A DNA stretch of 33,229 nt, taken from positions 1 through 33,229 of the forward strand of contig QIKW01000164.1 of the NCBI GenBank assembly GCA_003231975.1. The letters run 5' to 3'. Below are positions 21,145 through 30,111 of the stretch, piece after piece. The stretch is from Acidimicrobiia bacterium (GTDB lineage: Bacteria; Actinomycetota; Acidimicrobiia; Acidimicrobiales; SZUA-35). Position 1 is the stretch's first letter. Each line of letters opens with the position of its first letter. The notes beneath the pieces are model-generated. The model did no database searches. It was not told the DNA's origin and worked only from the letters and a program-made list of their open reading frames with translations. Both the position numbers and the translations under genes were made by a program.

Positions 21145-22515
21145 ATGGCGTCTGCTGCATTCTTCGACCTTGACCGCACATTGCTGCGAGGAGCAAGCGG
21201 CCCAGCTCTATCGGCCGCCCTTCGAGAAGAGGGACTGATCCGGGCTCGCCCGCTTCCTGGTGAGAATCTCATGTTCGGGATCTTCAACCTGATCGGCGAA
21301 ACCCTGCCGTCAATGGCCCTTGCCCGTCAAGGCGCAACGGCGGCAAAGGGATGGCCTGCGGCGTCAGCTCAGCGCGCCGGCCAGTTGGCGGCCAAAGCGC
21401 TGGTGGCCAAGATCGAACCGTTTGCCACCCAGGTAGTTGCAGATCATCGGGCCGCAGGTCACAAGATTGTGCTTGCCACAACAACCCCGTACGACCTGAT
21501 TAAGCCATTTGCCGACCTTCTCGGGCTCGACGGTTTTCTCAGCACTCGTTACAGGGTTGACGACCAGGGCCGTTATGACGGAACGATCGACGGAGAGTTC
21601 GTATGGGCCCGAGGCAAGGCTCGGTCGGTAAAGGTCTGGGCTCGGGCCAACTCGGTCGAGCTTGACAGCTCTTACGCCTATTCAGACAGCATCTTCGACC
21701 TCCCGCTTTTCCACTCGGTCGGCCACCCGGTTGCGGTCAATCCCGATCCCCGGCTCTGGGCATACGCCATGGCGCGAAAGTGGGAAACGGTCTGGTTCAA
21801 CGCCCCGCCCGGAGTGCCAAAACCCCTCGGCATCGAGCCCCAACAGGTTGCCACCCTCTTGACCAGAGACGAGCTCATGCCCTGGGTCAACATTGAGCTT
21901 GCCGGTGCTTCCAACGTTCCCGAGGTTGGCGGCACCATCCTGGCTGTGAATCATCGCAGCTACCTGGACCCTCTGATCGTTGGGTACGCAGCAGGCAAGA
22001 TAGGGCGATCGGCCCGCTTCCTTTCAAAGAAGGAAGTGACAGACGCACCGATAGTTGGCCCGATATCCAAAGCTCTTGGGGCCATCCGGGTTGACAGGGA
22101 AGACAAGAGCGAAGCGCCGATGGAGGAAGCCGCCCGAGCGTTGCGGGCTGGTGAACTGGTGGCGCTGTTCCCGCAGGGAACCATCCCAAGAGGCAAGTTG
22201 TTCTTCAGCCCAAAACTGAAAGGGAAGTACGGGGCGGTGCGTCTGGCCATAGACACCGGGGTACCAATTGTTCCCGTCGGGCTGTGGGGCACCGAGAAGG
22301 TTTGGCCTCGCAACCGCAAACTTCCATACCTGCTCAACGTGGCGAATCCGCCAACCGTCCAGGTCCAGATCGGCAAGCCCTACTTTCCAAGCAGCGACGA
22401 TCCGGCCGTTGCAATCGTTGAGCTGATGGCCAAGATCGGCGAACTGCTTCCGCCCGAAGCACATGTTGAGTACACACCAAGCGAGGCCGAGCTGGCAAAA
22501 GCTATGCCCGCCTGA
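21145..22515 (+). CDS. HAD-IB phosphatase / 1-acylglycerol-3-phosphate acyltransferase fusion
   Basis: A 456-residue bifunctional membrane-lipid enzyme. The N-terminal HAD-IB domain (about 1-215) has the nucleophile motif FFDLDRTLL (Asp8, Asp10) and motif IV in YSDSIFDLP. The C-terminal PlsC domain (about 245-440) has NHRSYLD (HX4D: His270-Asp275) and FPQGTIPRG (342-350), the EGT-like motif with Gln for Glu. Known actinobacterial fusions of this type are annotated as acyltransferases in phosphatidic-acid synthesis. The HAD substrate is uncertain (phosphoserine phosphatase-like by fold only). It is convergent with aconitase, with 15 bp between the stops. Confidence 0.9.
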   Translation: MASAAFFDLDRTLLRGASGPALSAALREEGLIRARPLPGENLMFGIFNLIGETLPSMALARQGATAAKGWPAASAQRAGQLAAKALVAKIEPFATQVVADHRAAGHKIVLATTTPYDLIKPFADLLGLDGFLSTRYRVDDQGRYDGTIDGEFVWARGKARSVKVWARANSVELDSSYAYSDSIFDLPLFHSVGHPVAVNPDPRLWAYAMARKWETVWFNAPPGVPKPLGIEPQQVATLLTRDELMPWVNIELAGASNVPEVGGTILAVNHRSYLDPLIVGYAAGKIGRSARFLSKKEVTDAPIVGPISKALGAIRVDREDKSEAPMEEAARALRAGELVALFPQGTIPRGKLFFSPKLKGKYGAVRLAIDTGVPIVPVGLWGTEKVWPRNRKLPYLLNVANPPTVQVQIGKPYFPSSDDPAVAIVELMAKIGELLPPEAHVEYTPSEAELAKAMPA

Positions 22516-22530
22516 CCCCGCGAGTTTGGG

Positions 22531-24810
22531 TTACCCGGCCAGATTTTGGCGGATCACGTTTAGCGCCGACCCGGCACGGAACCACTTGATCTGGTCTTCT
22601 GAGAAGGTGTGGTTGGCGCTGAATGCCCACGATTCGCCTGATGGCGGTGTGACCTCAACGGTTACCTGCCTGCCGGGGGCGAGGTCGGCCAGCCCTCGCA
22701 CCGCGATGCGGTCGTCTTCGCCGATCCGGTCATAGTCGGCCGGGTCATCGAATGTGAGGGGCACCATGCCCTGCTTCTTCAGGTTGGTTTCATGGATCCT
22801 GGCGAAACTTCTGGCAATGGCAACCAGTCCGAGCCGGAACCTGGGCTCCATCGCGGCGTGCTCCCTGCTTGAACCTTCGCCCATGTTCTCGTCGCCTATT
22901 ACCACCCAGGGCTGACCAGCTTGGTGGTACGCCTTTGCCATGTCGGGAAAGCTCTGGCGCTCGCCGGTCAGTTGGTTCTTGCCCATCCCAACGATGTTTT
23001 CGTTGTAGGAGCTAACCGCCCCCAGGTAGAGGTTGCCCGAGATGTTCTCGAGGTGGCCTCGGTACTTCAGCCACGGGCCTGCCATTGAGATGTGGTCGGT
23101 TGTGAACTTGCCATGGGCTTTCACCAGAATTGGGAGGTTCTCATAGTCGTTGCCGTCCCATGCGGGGAACGGAGTAAGAAGCTGCAACCGGTCCGAGCTA
23201 GGCGAGACGACAACCTCAATGCTTGAGCCGTCTTCGGGCGGCGCGATGAAGCCGATTTCGCCCTCGTCGAAACCTTGGGGCGGCAGCTCAATCCCGAGCG
23301 GAACCGACAGCTTCACCTCGTCGCCCGCGTCGTTTGTGAGGGTTTGGCTGATCGGGTCGAAATCGATTCTGCCCGAAAGGGCCAGGGCCATGACCGTTTC
23401 GGGGGAGGTGACAAAGGCCAGCGTGGCTGCGTCTCCGTCGTTGCGTTTCGGGAAGTTGCGGTTGTAGGAGGTGACGATCACGTTGGTGGTTCCCGGCTCT
23501 CGCTCGTCCGAGCGGTCCCACTGGCCGATGCAGGGCCCGCAGGCGTTGGCCAGAACCGTTGCTCCAAGCACCTCGAAGTCATTAAGCAGGCCGTCTCTTT
23601 CGATCGTTGCCCGAACCTGCTCAGATCCCGGTGTGATCATCAACTTGGTCTTCACCGTCAGCCCCTTTGCCGCGGCTTCCCTGGCGATCGAGGCTGCCCG
23701 GGTGATGTCTTCATATGACGAGTTGGTGCAACTGCCGATCAAGGCGGCACTAATTTCAAGTGGCCAGCCCTCTCGCTCGGCCTCGGCCCCCAGGTCTTTC
23801 ACTTCTCTTGCCAGGTCTGGGGTGTGAGGGCCGTTGATGTGTGGGGTAAGCGCTGACAGGTCGATCTCGATCACCTGGTCGTAGTACCGCGCAGGGTTGG
23901 CAAGAACCTCGTCGTCGGGACGCAGGTGATGGGCCACCGTGTTTGCGGCGTCGGCTGTGGCTTCTCGCCCGGTGCTCTTCAGGTAGCGGGCGATGGCGTC
24001 GTCGTATGCAAACAACGAAGTGGTTGCCCCGATCTCGGCGCCCATGTTGCAGATGGTTGCCTTGCCCGTTGCGCTGATGGTGTTTGCGCCCTCGCCGATG
24101 TATTCAACAATGGCGCCGGTGCCTCCCTTGACGGTGAGGATCTGGGCCACCTTAAGAATCACGTCTTTGGCCGAGGCCCAGCCGCTTAGTTCACCGGTGA
24201 GCTTCACGCCGATCAGCTTTGGCCACCGCACGTTCCAGGGGAATCCGGTCATTACATCCACGGCGTCGGCCCCGCCAACGCCGATGGCAACCATTGCCAG
24301 CCCACCCGCATTTGGGGTGTGGCTGTCTGTGCCAATCATCATCCCGCCCGGGAATGCGTAGTTCTCAAGCACAACCTGGTGGATGATTCCGCTGCCTGGT
24401 TTCCAGAACCCGCCGCCGTACTTGGCGCTGATGCTCTGAAGAAAGTTGAAGACTTCCTCGTTGGCGTCAATCGCCCTCAGCAGATCTGATTTCCCGTCGA
24501 CCTTGGCTTGGATCAGGTGATCGCAGTGAGTGGTGGTTGGCACCTGCACCTGGTCGAGGCCCGCCGAATCGAACTGAAGCCAGGCCATCTGCGCCGTTGC
24601 ATCCTGCATTGCCACTCGATCGGGCCGGAAGTCGACATAACTCTCGCCCCGCTTCACCTCGGCGGCCGGATCTGCGAGGTGATTGGCCAGGATCTTCTCG
24701 GCCAGCGTTAGCGGCCGGGCCATTCGGGTTCGGAAGGCGCCAACTCTCTCGTCGAGCGTGGCGTAGACGCCGTTGATCAATTCGATTGGCGTTTCGGGTG
24801 CGACTGCCAT
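22531..24810 (-). CDS. Aconitate hydratase, mitochondrial type
   Basis: Isomerises citrate to isocitrate via cis-aconitate using a [4Fe-4S] cluster. Cluster cysteines are Cys361 (IGSCTNS), Cys424 and Cys427 (ACGPCIGQW). The 759-residue length and the motifs [24 protein letters not shown] and [20 protein letters not shown] match mitochondrial-type aconitase rather than the longer AcnA/IRP or AcnB types. The C-terminal swivel domain carries [24 protein letters not shown] lies 6 nt before the ATG, one of the best ribosome sites here. It is divergent from a GntR regulator with a 129-bp shared control region. Confidence 0.95.
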   Translation of the reverse strand: MAVAPETPIELINGVYATLDERVGAFRTRMARPLTLAEKILANHLADPAAEVKRGESYVDFRPDRVAMQDATAQMAWLQFDSAGLDQVQVPTTTHCDHLIQAKVDGKSDLLRAIDANEEVFNFLQSISAKYGGGFWKPGSGIIHQVVLENYAFPGGMMIGTDSHTPNAGGLAMVAIGVGGADAVDVMTGFPWNVRWPKLIGVKLTGELSGWASAKDVILKVAQILTVKGGTGAIVEYIGEGANTISATGKATICNMGAEIGATTSLFAYDDAIARYLKSTGREATADAANTVAHHLRPDDEVLANPARYYDQVIEIDLSALTPHINGPHTPDLAREVKDLGAEAEREGWPLEISAALIGSCTNSSYEDITRAASIAREAAAKGLTVKTKLMITPGSEQVRATIERDGLLNDFEVLGATVLANACGPCIGQWDRSDEREPGTTNVIVTSYNRNFPKRNDGDAATLAFVTSPETVMALALSGRIDFDPISQTLTNDAGDEVKLSVPLGIELPPQGFDEGEIGFIAPPEDGSSIEVVVSPSSDRLQLLTPFPAWDGNDYENLPILVKAHGKFTTDHISMAGPWLKYRGHLENISGNLYLGAVSSYNENIVGMGKNQLTGERQSFPDMAKAYHQAGQPWVVIGDENMGEGSSREHAAMEPRFRLGLVAIARSFARIHETNLKKQGMVPLTFDDPADYDRIGEDDRIAVRGLADLAPGRQVTVEVTPPSGESWAFSANHTFSEDQIKWFRAGSALNVIRQNLAG

Positions 24811-24876
24811 GGTTGGCTCCTGAAGGTGGTGAAGGGCGGACTCGGCCAGTTGTGCTGGCGGGTGAGGCGAGAAGGA

Positions 24877-24908
24877 GTGAAAGAGTGGAAGCGTGAAAGA
24901 GTGGAAGC
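24877..24908. repeat. Perfect 16-bp tandem duplication in the aconitase leader
   Basis: GTGAAAGAGTGGAAGC occurs twice head to tail (24877-24892 and 24893-24908), between the aconitase start and the gntR start. It lies in the likely 5' leader or promoter of aconitase. Confidence 0.85.
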
Positions 24909-24922
24909 CTCACCGTGATGTG

Positions 24923-24941
24923 ATACAACTTTAATACAAGT
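24923..24941. promoter_or_regulatory. Possible GntR operator / -10 overlapping the gntR start
   Basis: ATACAA occurs twice 11 bp apart (24923-24928, 24934-24939), and ACTT-taatac-AAGT is a small inverted repeat (24928-24941). The AT-rich stretch directly abuts the GTG start of gntR, so binding here could repress both gntR and aconitase. Confidence 0.4.
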
Positions 24942-25668
24942 GAGAACGATTCGCTACCACCAAATTGCAGATGTTCTGCGTGGCCGGCTTGGCGCAGGGG
25001 AATTCCCGGCTGGGAAGATCCTGCCAAGCGAGGCCGAGCTTGGCGCGTCCTACTCCGCCAGCCGGGTCACCATCCGCAAGGCGTTGGAAGTACTTCGGGG
25101 TGAAGGGCTGGTTGCAGCCAGGCAGGGATTTGGCTGGTTTGCGGCGGCATCGCCACTGCCGCAAACCCTCACAGGCCTGGCAACCATCGAGCGCCAGCTG
25201 GCCGACTCGGGCCGCCGGTCAGAGCGGCGGATTGTTGACTTTCAGTTCGTTGCTGCGCCTGACCATGTTCGGCCCCTTCTTGGCAAGCGGGTGTTGGAAA
25301 CCAGGCGTGTCCACCTGGCGGACGGAATGCCCTTCGCCAGGGTCACTGTGTGGTGCAGGGAAGACTTGGGCGCCGAACTGTCGAAAGCTCAGGTGGAGCG
25401 GGCCAGCTTCTATGAGCTGTTGCCAATAACGGTTGGAAGCGCCGCTCAAACAATTGGGGCGGGGCTCATAGACCCCGCTGATTCAGAACTTTTGGAGGTT
25501 CCGACCGCAAGCGCGGCGTTGGTGGTGAAGCGAACCACTCACGACACCGAAGGGGCCGCATTCTTAGTGTCCGAGCATGTTTTCCCCGGCCACATCACCG
25601 AGTTTGTTGCCGAATTTCAATCGCTCGAAGCCTTCGTTTCACCAAGAGGGCTTCGACTGGCAGACTGA
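24940..25668 (+). CDS. GntR-family regulator, HutC subfamily (UTRA domain)
   Basis: A 242-residue repressor. The N-terminal winged HTH (about 1-68) shows YHQIADVLRGRLGAGEFPAG, LPSEAELGASYSASRVTIRKALEVL and a Gly-rich wing. The C-terminal UTRA effector domain (about 90-238) includes VLETRRVHLADGMPFARVTVWC and FLVSEHVFPGHITEFVAEF. The GTG start has no Shine-Dalgarno and an AT-rich promoter runs right up to it, so the mRNA is probably leaderless. Its position opposite aconitase suggests control of that gene by a metabolite, which is inference. Confidence 0.9.
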   Translation: MRTIRYHQIADVLRGRLGAGEFPAGKILPSEAELGASYSASRVTIRKALEVLRGEGLVAARQGFGWFAAASPLPQTLTGLATIERQLADSGRRSERRIVDFQFVAAPDHVRPLLGKRVLETRRVHLADGMPFARVTVWCREDLGAELSKAQVERASFYELLPITVGSAAQTIGAGLIDPADSELLEVPTASAALVVKRTTHDTEGAAFLVSEHVFPGHITEFVAEFQSLEAFVSPRGLRLAD

Positions 25669-25675
25669 CATTTCG

Positions 25676-25741
25676 TCTGATCCCGTGGCAAGTGGTCTCG
25701 GTTCCTGGTAGCAAGGTGTAGGAAATGGTCCGGGGATCAGA
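25676..25741 (+). promoter_or_regulatory. Long-range inverted repeat in leader of 5'-nucleotidase gene
   Basis: TCTGATCCC (25676-25684) and GGGATCAGA (25733-25741) are perfectly complementary and separated by 48 nt. The right arm touches the Shine-Dalgarno AGGAG (25741-25745). Confidence 0.4.
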
Positions 25742-25752
25742 GGAGTTGTCCA

Positions 25753-28050
25753 ATGAGGAATTCGAGTCTTGCGCGCCGTGCAATCGGCGCCCTTCTAGCA
25801 ATGAGCCTTGCGGCGGTTGCTGTGTCTGGCATTCCTGCCGACGCTCAGCCCGACTCTGCTCAAGCTGAAGCAGTCAGTCGAGACGGCCAAACAGCAAACG
25901 CCGTCAACGAAGACGTTGGTCGTATCGAGCGGGCCTACATCACCTTGCTCGGGCGTCAGCCCGATGCCGGAGGTTTGCGCTACTGGCTTGCCCAGCAGGC
26001 AAACGGCCTGTCTTATGAAGCCATCGTGCAGATTTTCCTGGGTTCGGTTGAGCGCATGGCCAAGTACCCAGCCTCACAAACCAATGAAGAGTTCCTGGTG
26101 CAGCTCTACACCGATGCCTTTGGGCGTCCACCCGATTCTGGAGGGCAGGCCTACTGGGTCGGGATCCTCGATGGTGGAACGTCTCGAACCGATGTCGCCC
26201 TGTTCTTTGCCGATTCGGCCGAGCAGCGAAACAACACAGCTCCAAACGCGGTTTTCGACCTGAACATCTTCCACATCAATGACCCCCACTCCAACCTCAA
26301 TCCGAATTCGATCGAATTCACCCTTGGCGGAGTCACAACCGAAACCGAATTGGGTGGCTACCCCAGAGTGGTGGCCAAGATGGATGAGTTGGACGCCAAG
26401 TACAGCGACGGGAACAACCTCAAGCTGCTTGGAGGAGACGCTCTCACGGGAACCCTCTTCTACACGCTGTTCCAGGGTGAGGCCGATGCTGCCCTCATGA
26501 ACCAGGTCTGCTTTGACGCAATGGCAGTTGGCAACCACGAGTTCGATGCAGGCGACGCCGGGTTGGTCAAGTTCCTCGACTTCTTGTCAACCCCAGAATG
26601 CGACACCGCAATCATTTCGGCCAACGTCGAGCCTGCCCTCGGCACACCGCTGAACCCATCCGACGGCGAGCCATACATCCTGCCGTTTGTGATCAAGGAC
26701 TTCGGCGCCACCAACGGCACCGCCTCGGCCACCGATGGCAGCTCGCCAGCAGTTGACCAACGAGTGGGAATTATTGGGCTCAGCATCGCCCAAAAAACCC
26801 GGGTGTCTTCAAGCCCGCTGGATACAACGATCTTCCTCGACGAGGTTGAGTCAACCCAGCGTTATGTCGACGAGCTTGAAGCAATGGGCGTTACCAAGAT
26901 CGTGCTGGTCACCCACAACGGTTATGAGCGAGATCTAGCCCTGGCCAAGATGGTTACCGGCGTAGACCTGATCGTTAGCGGAGACACCCACACCTTGCTT
27001 GGCGAGTTTGGAGATATCGGGCTCGGCTCGGCCGGTCCGTATCCAACCAAAACAACCGACAAGTCCGGACTGCCGGTTTGTGTGGTTCAGGCCTGGCAGT
27101 ACACAGCTGTCGTTGGCGAGTTCAACGCCTCATTCGACGAGTTCGGTCACGTCGTTGAGTGCGGGGGTCAGTCCAACCTTCTTCTCGGAAACGGCTTCAC
27201 CAAGGAGGTCAACGACGAGACAGTTGATCTCACTGCTGAAGAGCTGGCAATCGTGATGGCCGAACTTGACAAGATCCCGTCTGCGGGAACAGTCACACCA
27301 GATGCCGATGCACTTGCCGTGCTTCAGACGTTCAGCGACCAGGTTGCTGTTCTGGAACTAGAAGTAATCGGCTCAGCAACCGCTGACCTTTGCAGCGGTC
27401 GCATTCCGGGAGATGTCGGCAGGACGGTGATTCCTGGTTGTGTGGCCGGAGGCTTGCCGAACGGAGGAGACATCCAACAGTTGGTTGCCTATGCGTTTGC
27501 CGACAGGGCATTCGATGCCGACTTCGCCCTTCAGAATTCGGGCGGGGTGCGAATTGACATCCCATTCGGTGAGATAACAATTGCCGATGCCTACGAACTG
27601 CTTCCCTTTGCCAACACCATGGTTAACCTTGAAATGACCGGGGCCGAAGTGGTGCAGTCTCTGGAAGACGGTGTGTCAAACATCGTTGACGAGGGAGGCT
27701 CAAGCGGTGCCTACCCCTATGGCGCCTACCTCCGGTGGGACGCCGATCTCAGCCAGCCGAAGGGTCAGCGGTTCAGCAACGTTGAGATCCGAGCCAAGGC
27801 CGACGGATCAGCCTGGGGGCCAATAGATCTGGCAGCCACCTACACCGTTGTTGTGAACAGCTTCATGGCTGGCGGAGGAGACGGCTTTGTAACCCTTGAA
27901 GCCGTTGCCGACAGTGGGCGAGCGGTTGACACTCTGATCGACTACGCCCAGGGCTTCATCGATTACGTAAGAGAAGACCTGGCAGGAAGTGTTGGCCGAG
28001 TGCCCATTGAGGACTACTCAACCCAGAACTTCACACCAGCGCCAGACTAA
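25753..28050 (+). CDS. Secreted DUF4214-linked 5'-nucleotidase / metallophosphoesterase
   Basis: A 765-residue exported protein. Residues 1-31 are a signal peptide (RRAIGALLAMSLAAVAVSG, ADA site). Residues about 55-160 hold DUF4214-type repeats (AYITLLGRQPDAGGLRYW and LYTDAFGRPPDSGGQAYW). The metallophosphatase domain follows: NDPH (Asp177, His179), GGDALTG (Asp229), GNHEFD (Asn261, His262), His388 in THNGYE, and SGDTH (410-413 region). The C-terminal 5'-nucleotidase domain has NSGGVRIDIPFGEITIAD (about 595-612) and MAGGGDGF. Probably hydrolyses extracellular nucleotides for phosphate or nucleoside uptake. The usual GHxH/GHxQ motif is GDTH here, so one metal ligand is Asp. AGGAG lies 7 nt before the ATG. 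Confidence 0.9.
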   Translation: MRNSSLARRAIGALLAMSLAAVAVSGIPADAQPDSAQAEAVSRDGQTANAVNEDVGRIERAYITLLGRQPDAGGLRYWLAQQANGLSYEAIVQIFLGSVERMAKYPASQTNEEFLVQLYTDAFGRPPDSGGQAYWVGILDGGTSRTDVALFFADSAEQRNNTAPNAVFDLNIFHINDPHSNLNPNSIEFTLGGVTTETELGGYPRVVAKMDELDAKYSDGNNLKLLGGDALTGTLFYTLFQGEADAALMNQVCFDAMAVGNHEFDAGDAGLVKFLDFLSTPECDTAIISANVEPALGTPLNPSDGEPYILPFVIKDFGATNGTASATDGSSPAVDQRVGIIGLSIAQKTRVSSSPLDTTIFLDEVESTQRYVDELEAMGVTKIVLVTHNGYERDLALAKMVTGVDLIVSGDTHTLLGEFGDIGLGSAGPYPTKTTDKSGLPVCVVQAWQYTAVVGEFNASFDEFGHVVECGGQSNLLLGNGFTKEVNDETVDLTAEELAIVMAELDKIPSAGTVTPDADALAVLQTFSDQVAVLELEVIGSATADLCSGRIPGDVGRTVIPGCVAGGLPNGGDIQQLVAYAFADRAFDADFALQNSGGVRIDIPFGEITIADAYELLPFANTMVNLEMTGAEVVQSLEDGVSNIVDEGGSSGAYPYGAYLRWDADLSQPKGQRFSNVEIRAKADGSAWGPIDLAATYTVVVNSFMAGGGDGFVTLEAVADSGRAVDTLIDYAQGFIDYVREDLAGSVGRVPIEDYSTQNFTPAPD

Positions 28051-28136
28051 GGCTGGGGCAATCTGGTAGTTGGCAGTGTTAGGCGGCACACCGCCAGCAA
28101 ACAGCCTGCCTTACCATGTAATGTTAATACGTAAGG

Positions 28137-28163
28137 GCCCCCGGGACTCCCTCCCCCGGGGGC
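28137..28163 (+). terminator. GC-rich hairpin downstream of the 5'-nucleotidase gene
   Basis: GCCCCCGGG (28137-28145) pairs perfectly with CCCGGGGGC (28155-28163), with a 9-nt loop. No T tract follows. It lies 86 nt after the stop. Confidence 0.55.
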
Positions 28164-28169
28164 ACTTGC

Positions 28170-28379
28170 ATGTATTGGGCGCCGGTGTCAGTAGGGTCAG
28201 CTAGTGGCAGCGAGGAGCGACGACAATCAGGGCAACAGTGGCGATCGTTGGACGATGAGGCCAAGACCCGACGCCAAGTCATACGAGCGCTCCAGAAGCG
28301 AGAACTGCCAACGCGTGACATCGGCGCGCTGATTGGGCTATCCCACCAGCGGGTTGCTCAAATCCTGGCCGAAAGCTGA
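28170..28379 (+). CDS. Small HTH protein (possible antitoxin-like or remnant)
   Basis: A 69-residue frame whose second half, TRRQVIRALQKRELPTRDIGALIGLSHQRVAQIL (split: helix 1 RQVIRALQKREL, turn PTRDIGALIG, recognition helix LSHQRVAQIL), is a helix-turn-helix like those ending HicB-type or sigma-region-4-like small regulators. The N-terminal half has no recognisable domain, so it could be a whole small protein or the C-terminal remnant of a longer one. The start is uncertain: ATG 28170 and GTG 28185 are possible, and no Shine-Dalgarno is visible. No toxin gene is adjacent. Confidence 0.5.
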   Translation: MYWAPVSVGSASGSEERRQSGQQWRSLDDEAKTRRQVIRALQKRELPTRDIGALIGLSHQRVAQILAES

Positions 28380-28483
28380 CCGGCTCACAGCGTTTGTCGC
28401 TGACGGCGGCTCGCGTCTCAGCGTCTGGGACTCAACGAACCTTTGCGAGCTACTGCAATGACCTAGCCATGCGAAGCTTGAAC

Positions 28484-29128
28484 TTACCAGGTATCCCAGT
28501 GGGTCAGTTCAGCTGCCGGCAGTCGCTTGGCCAGCTTGAAGTCTGTGCCCTTTGTGTAGGCAACGGGGAACAGCCCGGCCTGGGTGTAGCGGTCGAACGG
28601 GATGCCAAGCAGTTCTGCCACTTCCTTTTCGTTTGGCAGGTGCAGGGTTGTCCACGCCGATCCAAGGCCGCGCTCCCTGAGGGCCAGCATGAAGCTCCAC
28701 ACCGCCGGAAGGATGGAGCCCCAAACCGCAGCCTGGGCCGGGGCCGGAGTGCCCTCGTCAAGCCGGGCCTCGATCAACGGGATCACCATGTAGGGAGCGC
28801 GGTGGAAGTTGTCTGCCAGATATTGGGCCGAAGAACGAACCAGCGGCATCCGCTCGGTTCTGGTGTCGTCTGGCGCGAACTCCGTTCCCGGTTGGCTGGC
28901 GTAGACGGCGAAGTTGTTCGCGTAGTAGTCGGCAATGGCCTTCTTCTTCTCGGCGTCTTCAATCACCATCCACTGCCAGCCCTGGCTGTTCGAGCCGGTT
29001 GGGGCCTGGAGCGCGATGTCGAGGCACTCTTCAACTTCTGATCGGCTTACCGGCTTGTCGAAATCCAGCCGTTTGCGAACCGATCTGGTTGTGGTTAGCA
29101 CTTCGTCTGCGGTGAGATTCAGTTTCAT
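28484..29128 (-). CDS. Nitroreductase-family FMN oxidoreductase
   Basis: An FMN-dependent NAD(P)H oxidoreductase of about 214 residues. It has the FMN phosphate motif TRSVRKRLDF, APTGSNSQGWQWMVIED and the C-terminal ERGLGSAWTTLHL. The start is taken at the third of three clustered ATGs (MKLNLTADEV, 29128) because it gives the family-like opening; 29140 is possible. The substrate is unknown. It stands alone between the small HTH gene (convergent) and the acyltransferase gene, 73 nt away on the same strand. Confidence 0.88.
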   Translation of the reverse strand: MKLNLTADEVLTTTRSVRKRLDFDKPVSRSEVEECLDIALQAPTGSNSQGWQWMVIEDAEKKKAIADYYANNFAVYASQPGTEFAPDDTRTERMPLVRSSAQYLADNFHRAPYMVIPLIEARLDEGTPAPAQAAVWGSILPAVWSFMLALRERGLGSAWTTLHLPNEKEVAELLGIPFDRYTQAGLFPVAYTKGTDFKLAKRLPAAELTHWDTW

Positions 29129-29201
29129 GCCAGCCATCATTGGCCAACCGGGCAGCCCCCGTCCAACTGCTGGGACTTAGCTGGTACTCCGACTGTTTGC
29201 C

Positions 29202-30098
29202 TCAGAGCTTGGGCCAGCGCTGCGCCGATTTGCTGCGGCGCTGAGACTTGCCTGGCTTTGGGCCAAGTGACCAGCGCCGTCGCCAGGCTCCGGCTTCTGG
29301 CCCGTCTAGTTCGGGAGTGGTTTTGGCGTGGGCCTTCTTCCTGGCCTCCCACCAGCCAGACGAGAACTCGTCTGCCAGCTCGTTGATAGTTGCCTGGATT
29401 CGTTTGGCGTACTGCCTGGCGTCTTCGCCGTCCAGCGCGGTAAGCGGCTTGCCGAACACCACGGCGCAGCGGGCTCTGGTTGGCCAGTTCTTGCCCTTTG
29501 GCAGAATCGTGCCGGTGCCATCGAGGTAGACCGGCACAACGGGAACACCCATTCGTTTCGCAACGAACGCTGCGCCGGGCCGATGCTCTCGGCTCCAGCC
29601 GTCTGGGCTGCGCCTGCCTTCGGGGAAGATCAGGAGGCTGCGGCCCTTCTCGATTGACCGGGTTGCGTTCCTGATCGAGAGCTTTGAAAGCTTTGTCCGC
29701 TCGATTGGGATGGCGCCGATGAACAGCGCTGAAAGAGCGCCGGAGAGGCGGTTCGGGAAGAAATAGTCTGCCCCGGCAGCAACAACCAGTCGCCTTCGCA
29801 GGTGACCGGGAAGGGTTGCCAACATCAGCGAAGTGTCGGCATGACTGTGATGGTTGGCGGCAAACACCACCGGGCCTTCCACCTCTTGCAGCCGGTCAAC
29901 CCCGATAACCCGGGGCGAAGCGAAGATCTTCACCGCCGGTTTCATGAAGCCCCAAACTCCTGCCTCGCGAATAACGCGGGCCGGGAACTTCCTGGCCCAC
30001 TCGGTGTCGTAATACACCCCGGTTGTTGGCTCGGTCTTTTTCTTCTCAACACCCCGGGGGGTGGGAGGGGGATCCGTTATGAAGCGCATCCATCCCAT
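29202..30098 (-). CDS. Lysophospholipid / 1-acylglycerol-3-phosphate acyltransferase (PlsC family)
   Basis: A 298-residue membrane-associated acyltransferase that transfers a fatty acyl group to a lysophospholipid-type acceptor. The HX4D motif is in NHHSHAD (His83-Asp88), the FPEGRRS motif lies at 158-164, and VPVVPVYLDGTG follows. The C-terminal tail (about 255-298) is strongly basic. AAGGAGG lies 8 nt before the ATG and overlaps the stop of the LarA-like gene, so expression is coupled to that operon. The gap to the upstream gene is 13 nt. The exact acyl acceptor is undetermined. Confidence 0.9.
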   Translation of the reverse strand: MGWMRFITDPPPTPRGVEKKKTEPTTGVYYDTEWARKFPARVIREAGVWGFMKPAVKIFASPRVIGVDRLQEVEGPVVFAANHHSHADTSLMLATLPGHLRRRLVVAAGADYFFPNRLSGALSALFIGAIPIERTKLSKLSIRNATRSIEKGRSLLIFPEGRRSPDGWSREHRPGAAFVAKRMGVPVVPVYLDGTGTILPKGKNWPTRARCAVVFGKPLTALDGEDARQYAKRIQATINELADEFSSGWWEARKKAHAKTTPELDGPEAGAWRRRWSLGPKPGKSQRRSKSAQRWPKL

Positions 30099-30111
30099 TG
30101 TTCAGGCCTCC

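Noticed and set aside
20999-21238. 79-codon plus-strand frame between lysR and HAD-PlsC
   Set aside because: Its ATG overlaps the -10 box of the promoter, it overlaps the real gene in another frame, and the sequence has no protein-like features.
28051-28136. Small gene or riboswitch after the 5'-nucleotidase
   Set aside because: Only a small hairpin (GGCGG-CACA-CCGCC) and the CCTTAC/GTAAGG pair are visible; no coding frame or known riboswitch core is seen.
28394-29041. Plus-strand 215-codon open frame
   Set aside because: It is antisense to the nitroreductase, whose FMN motifs are clear.
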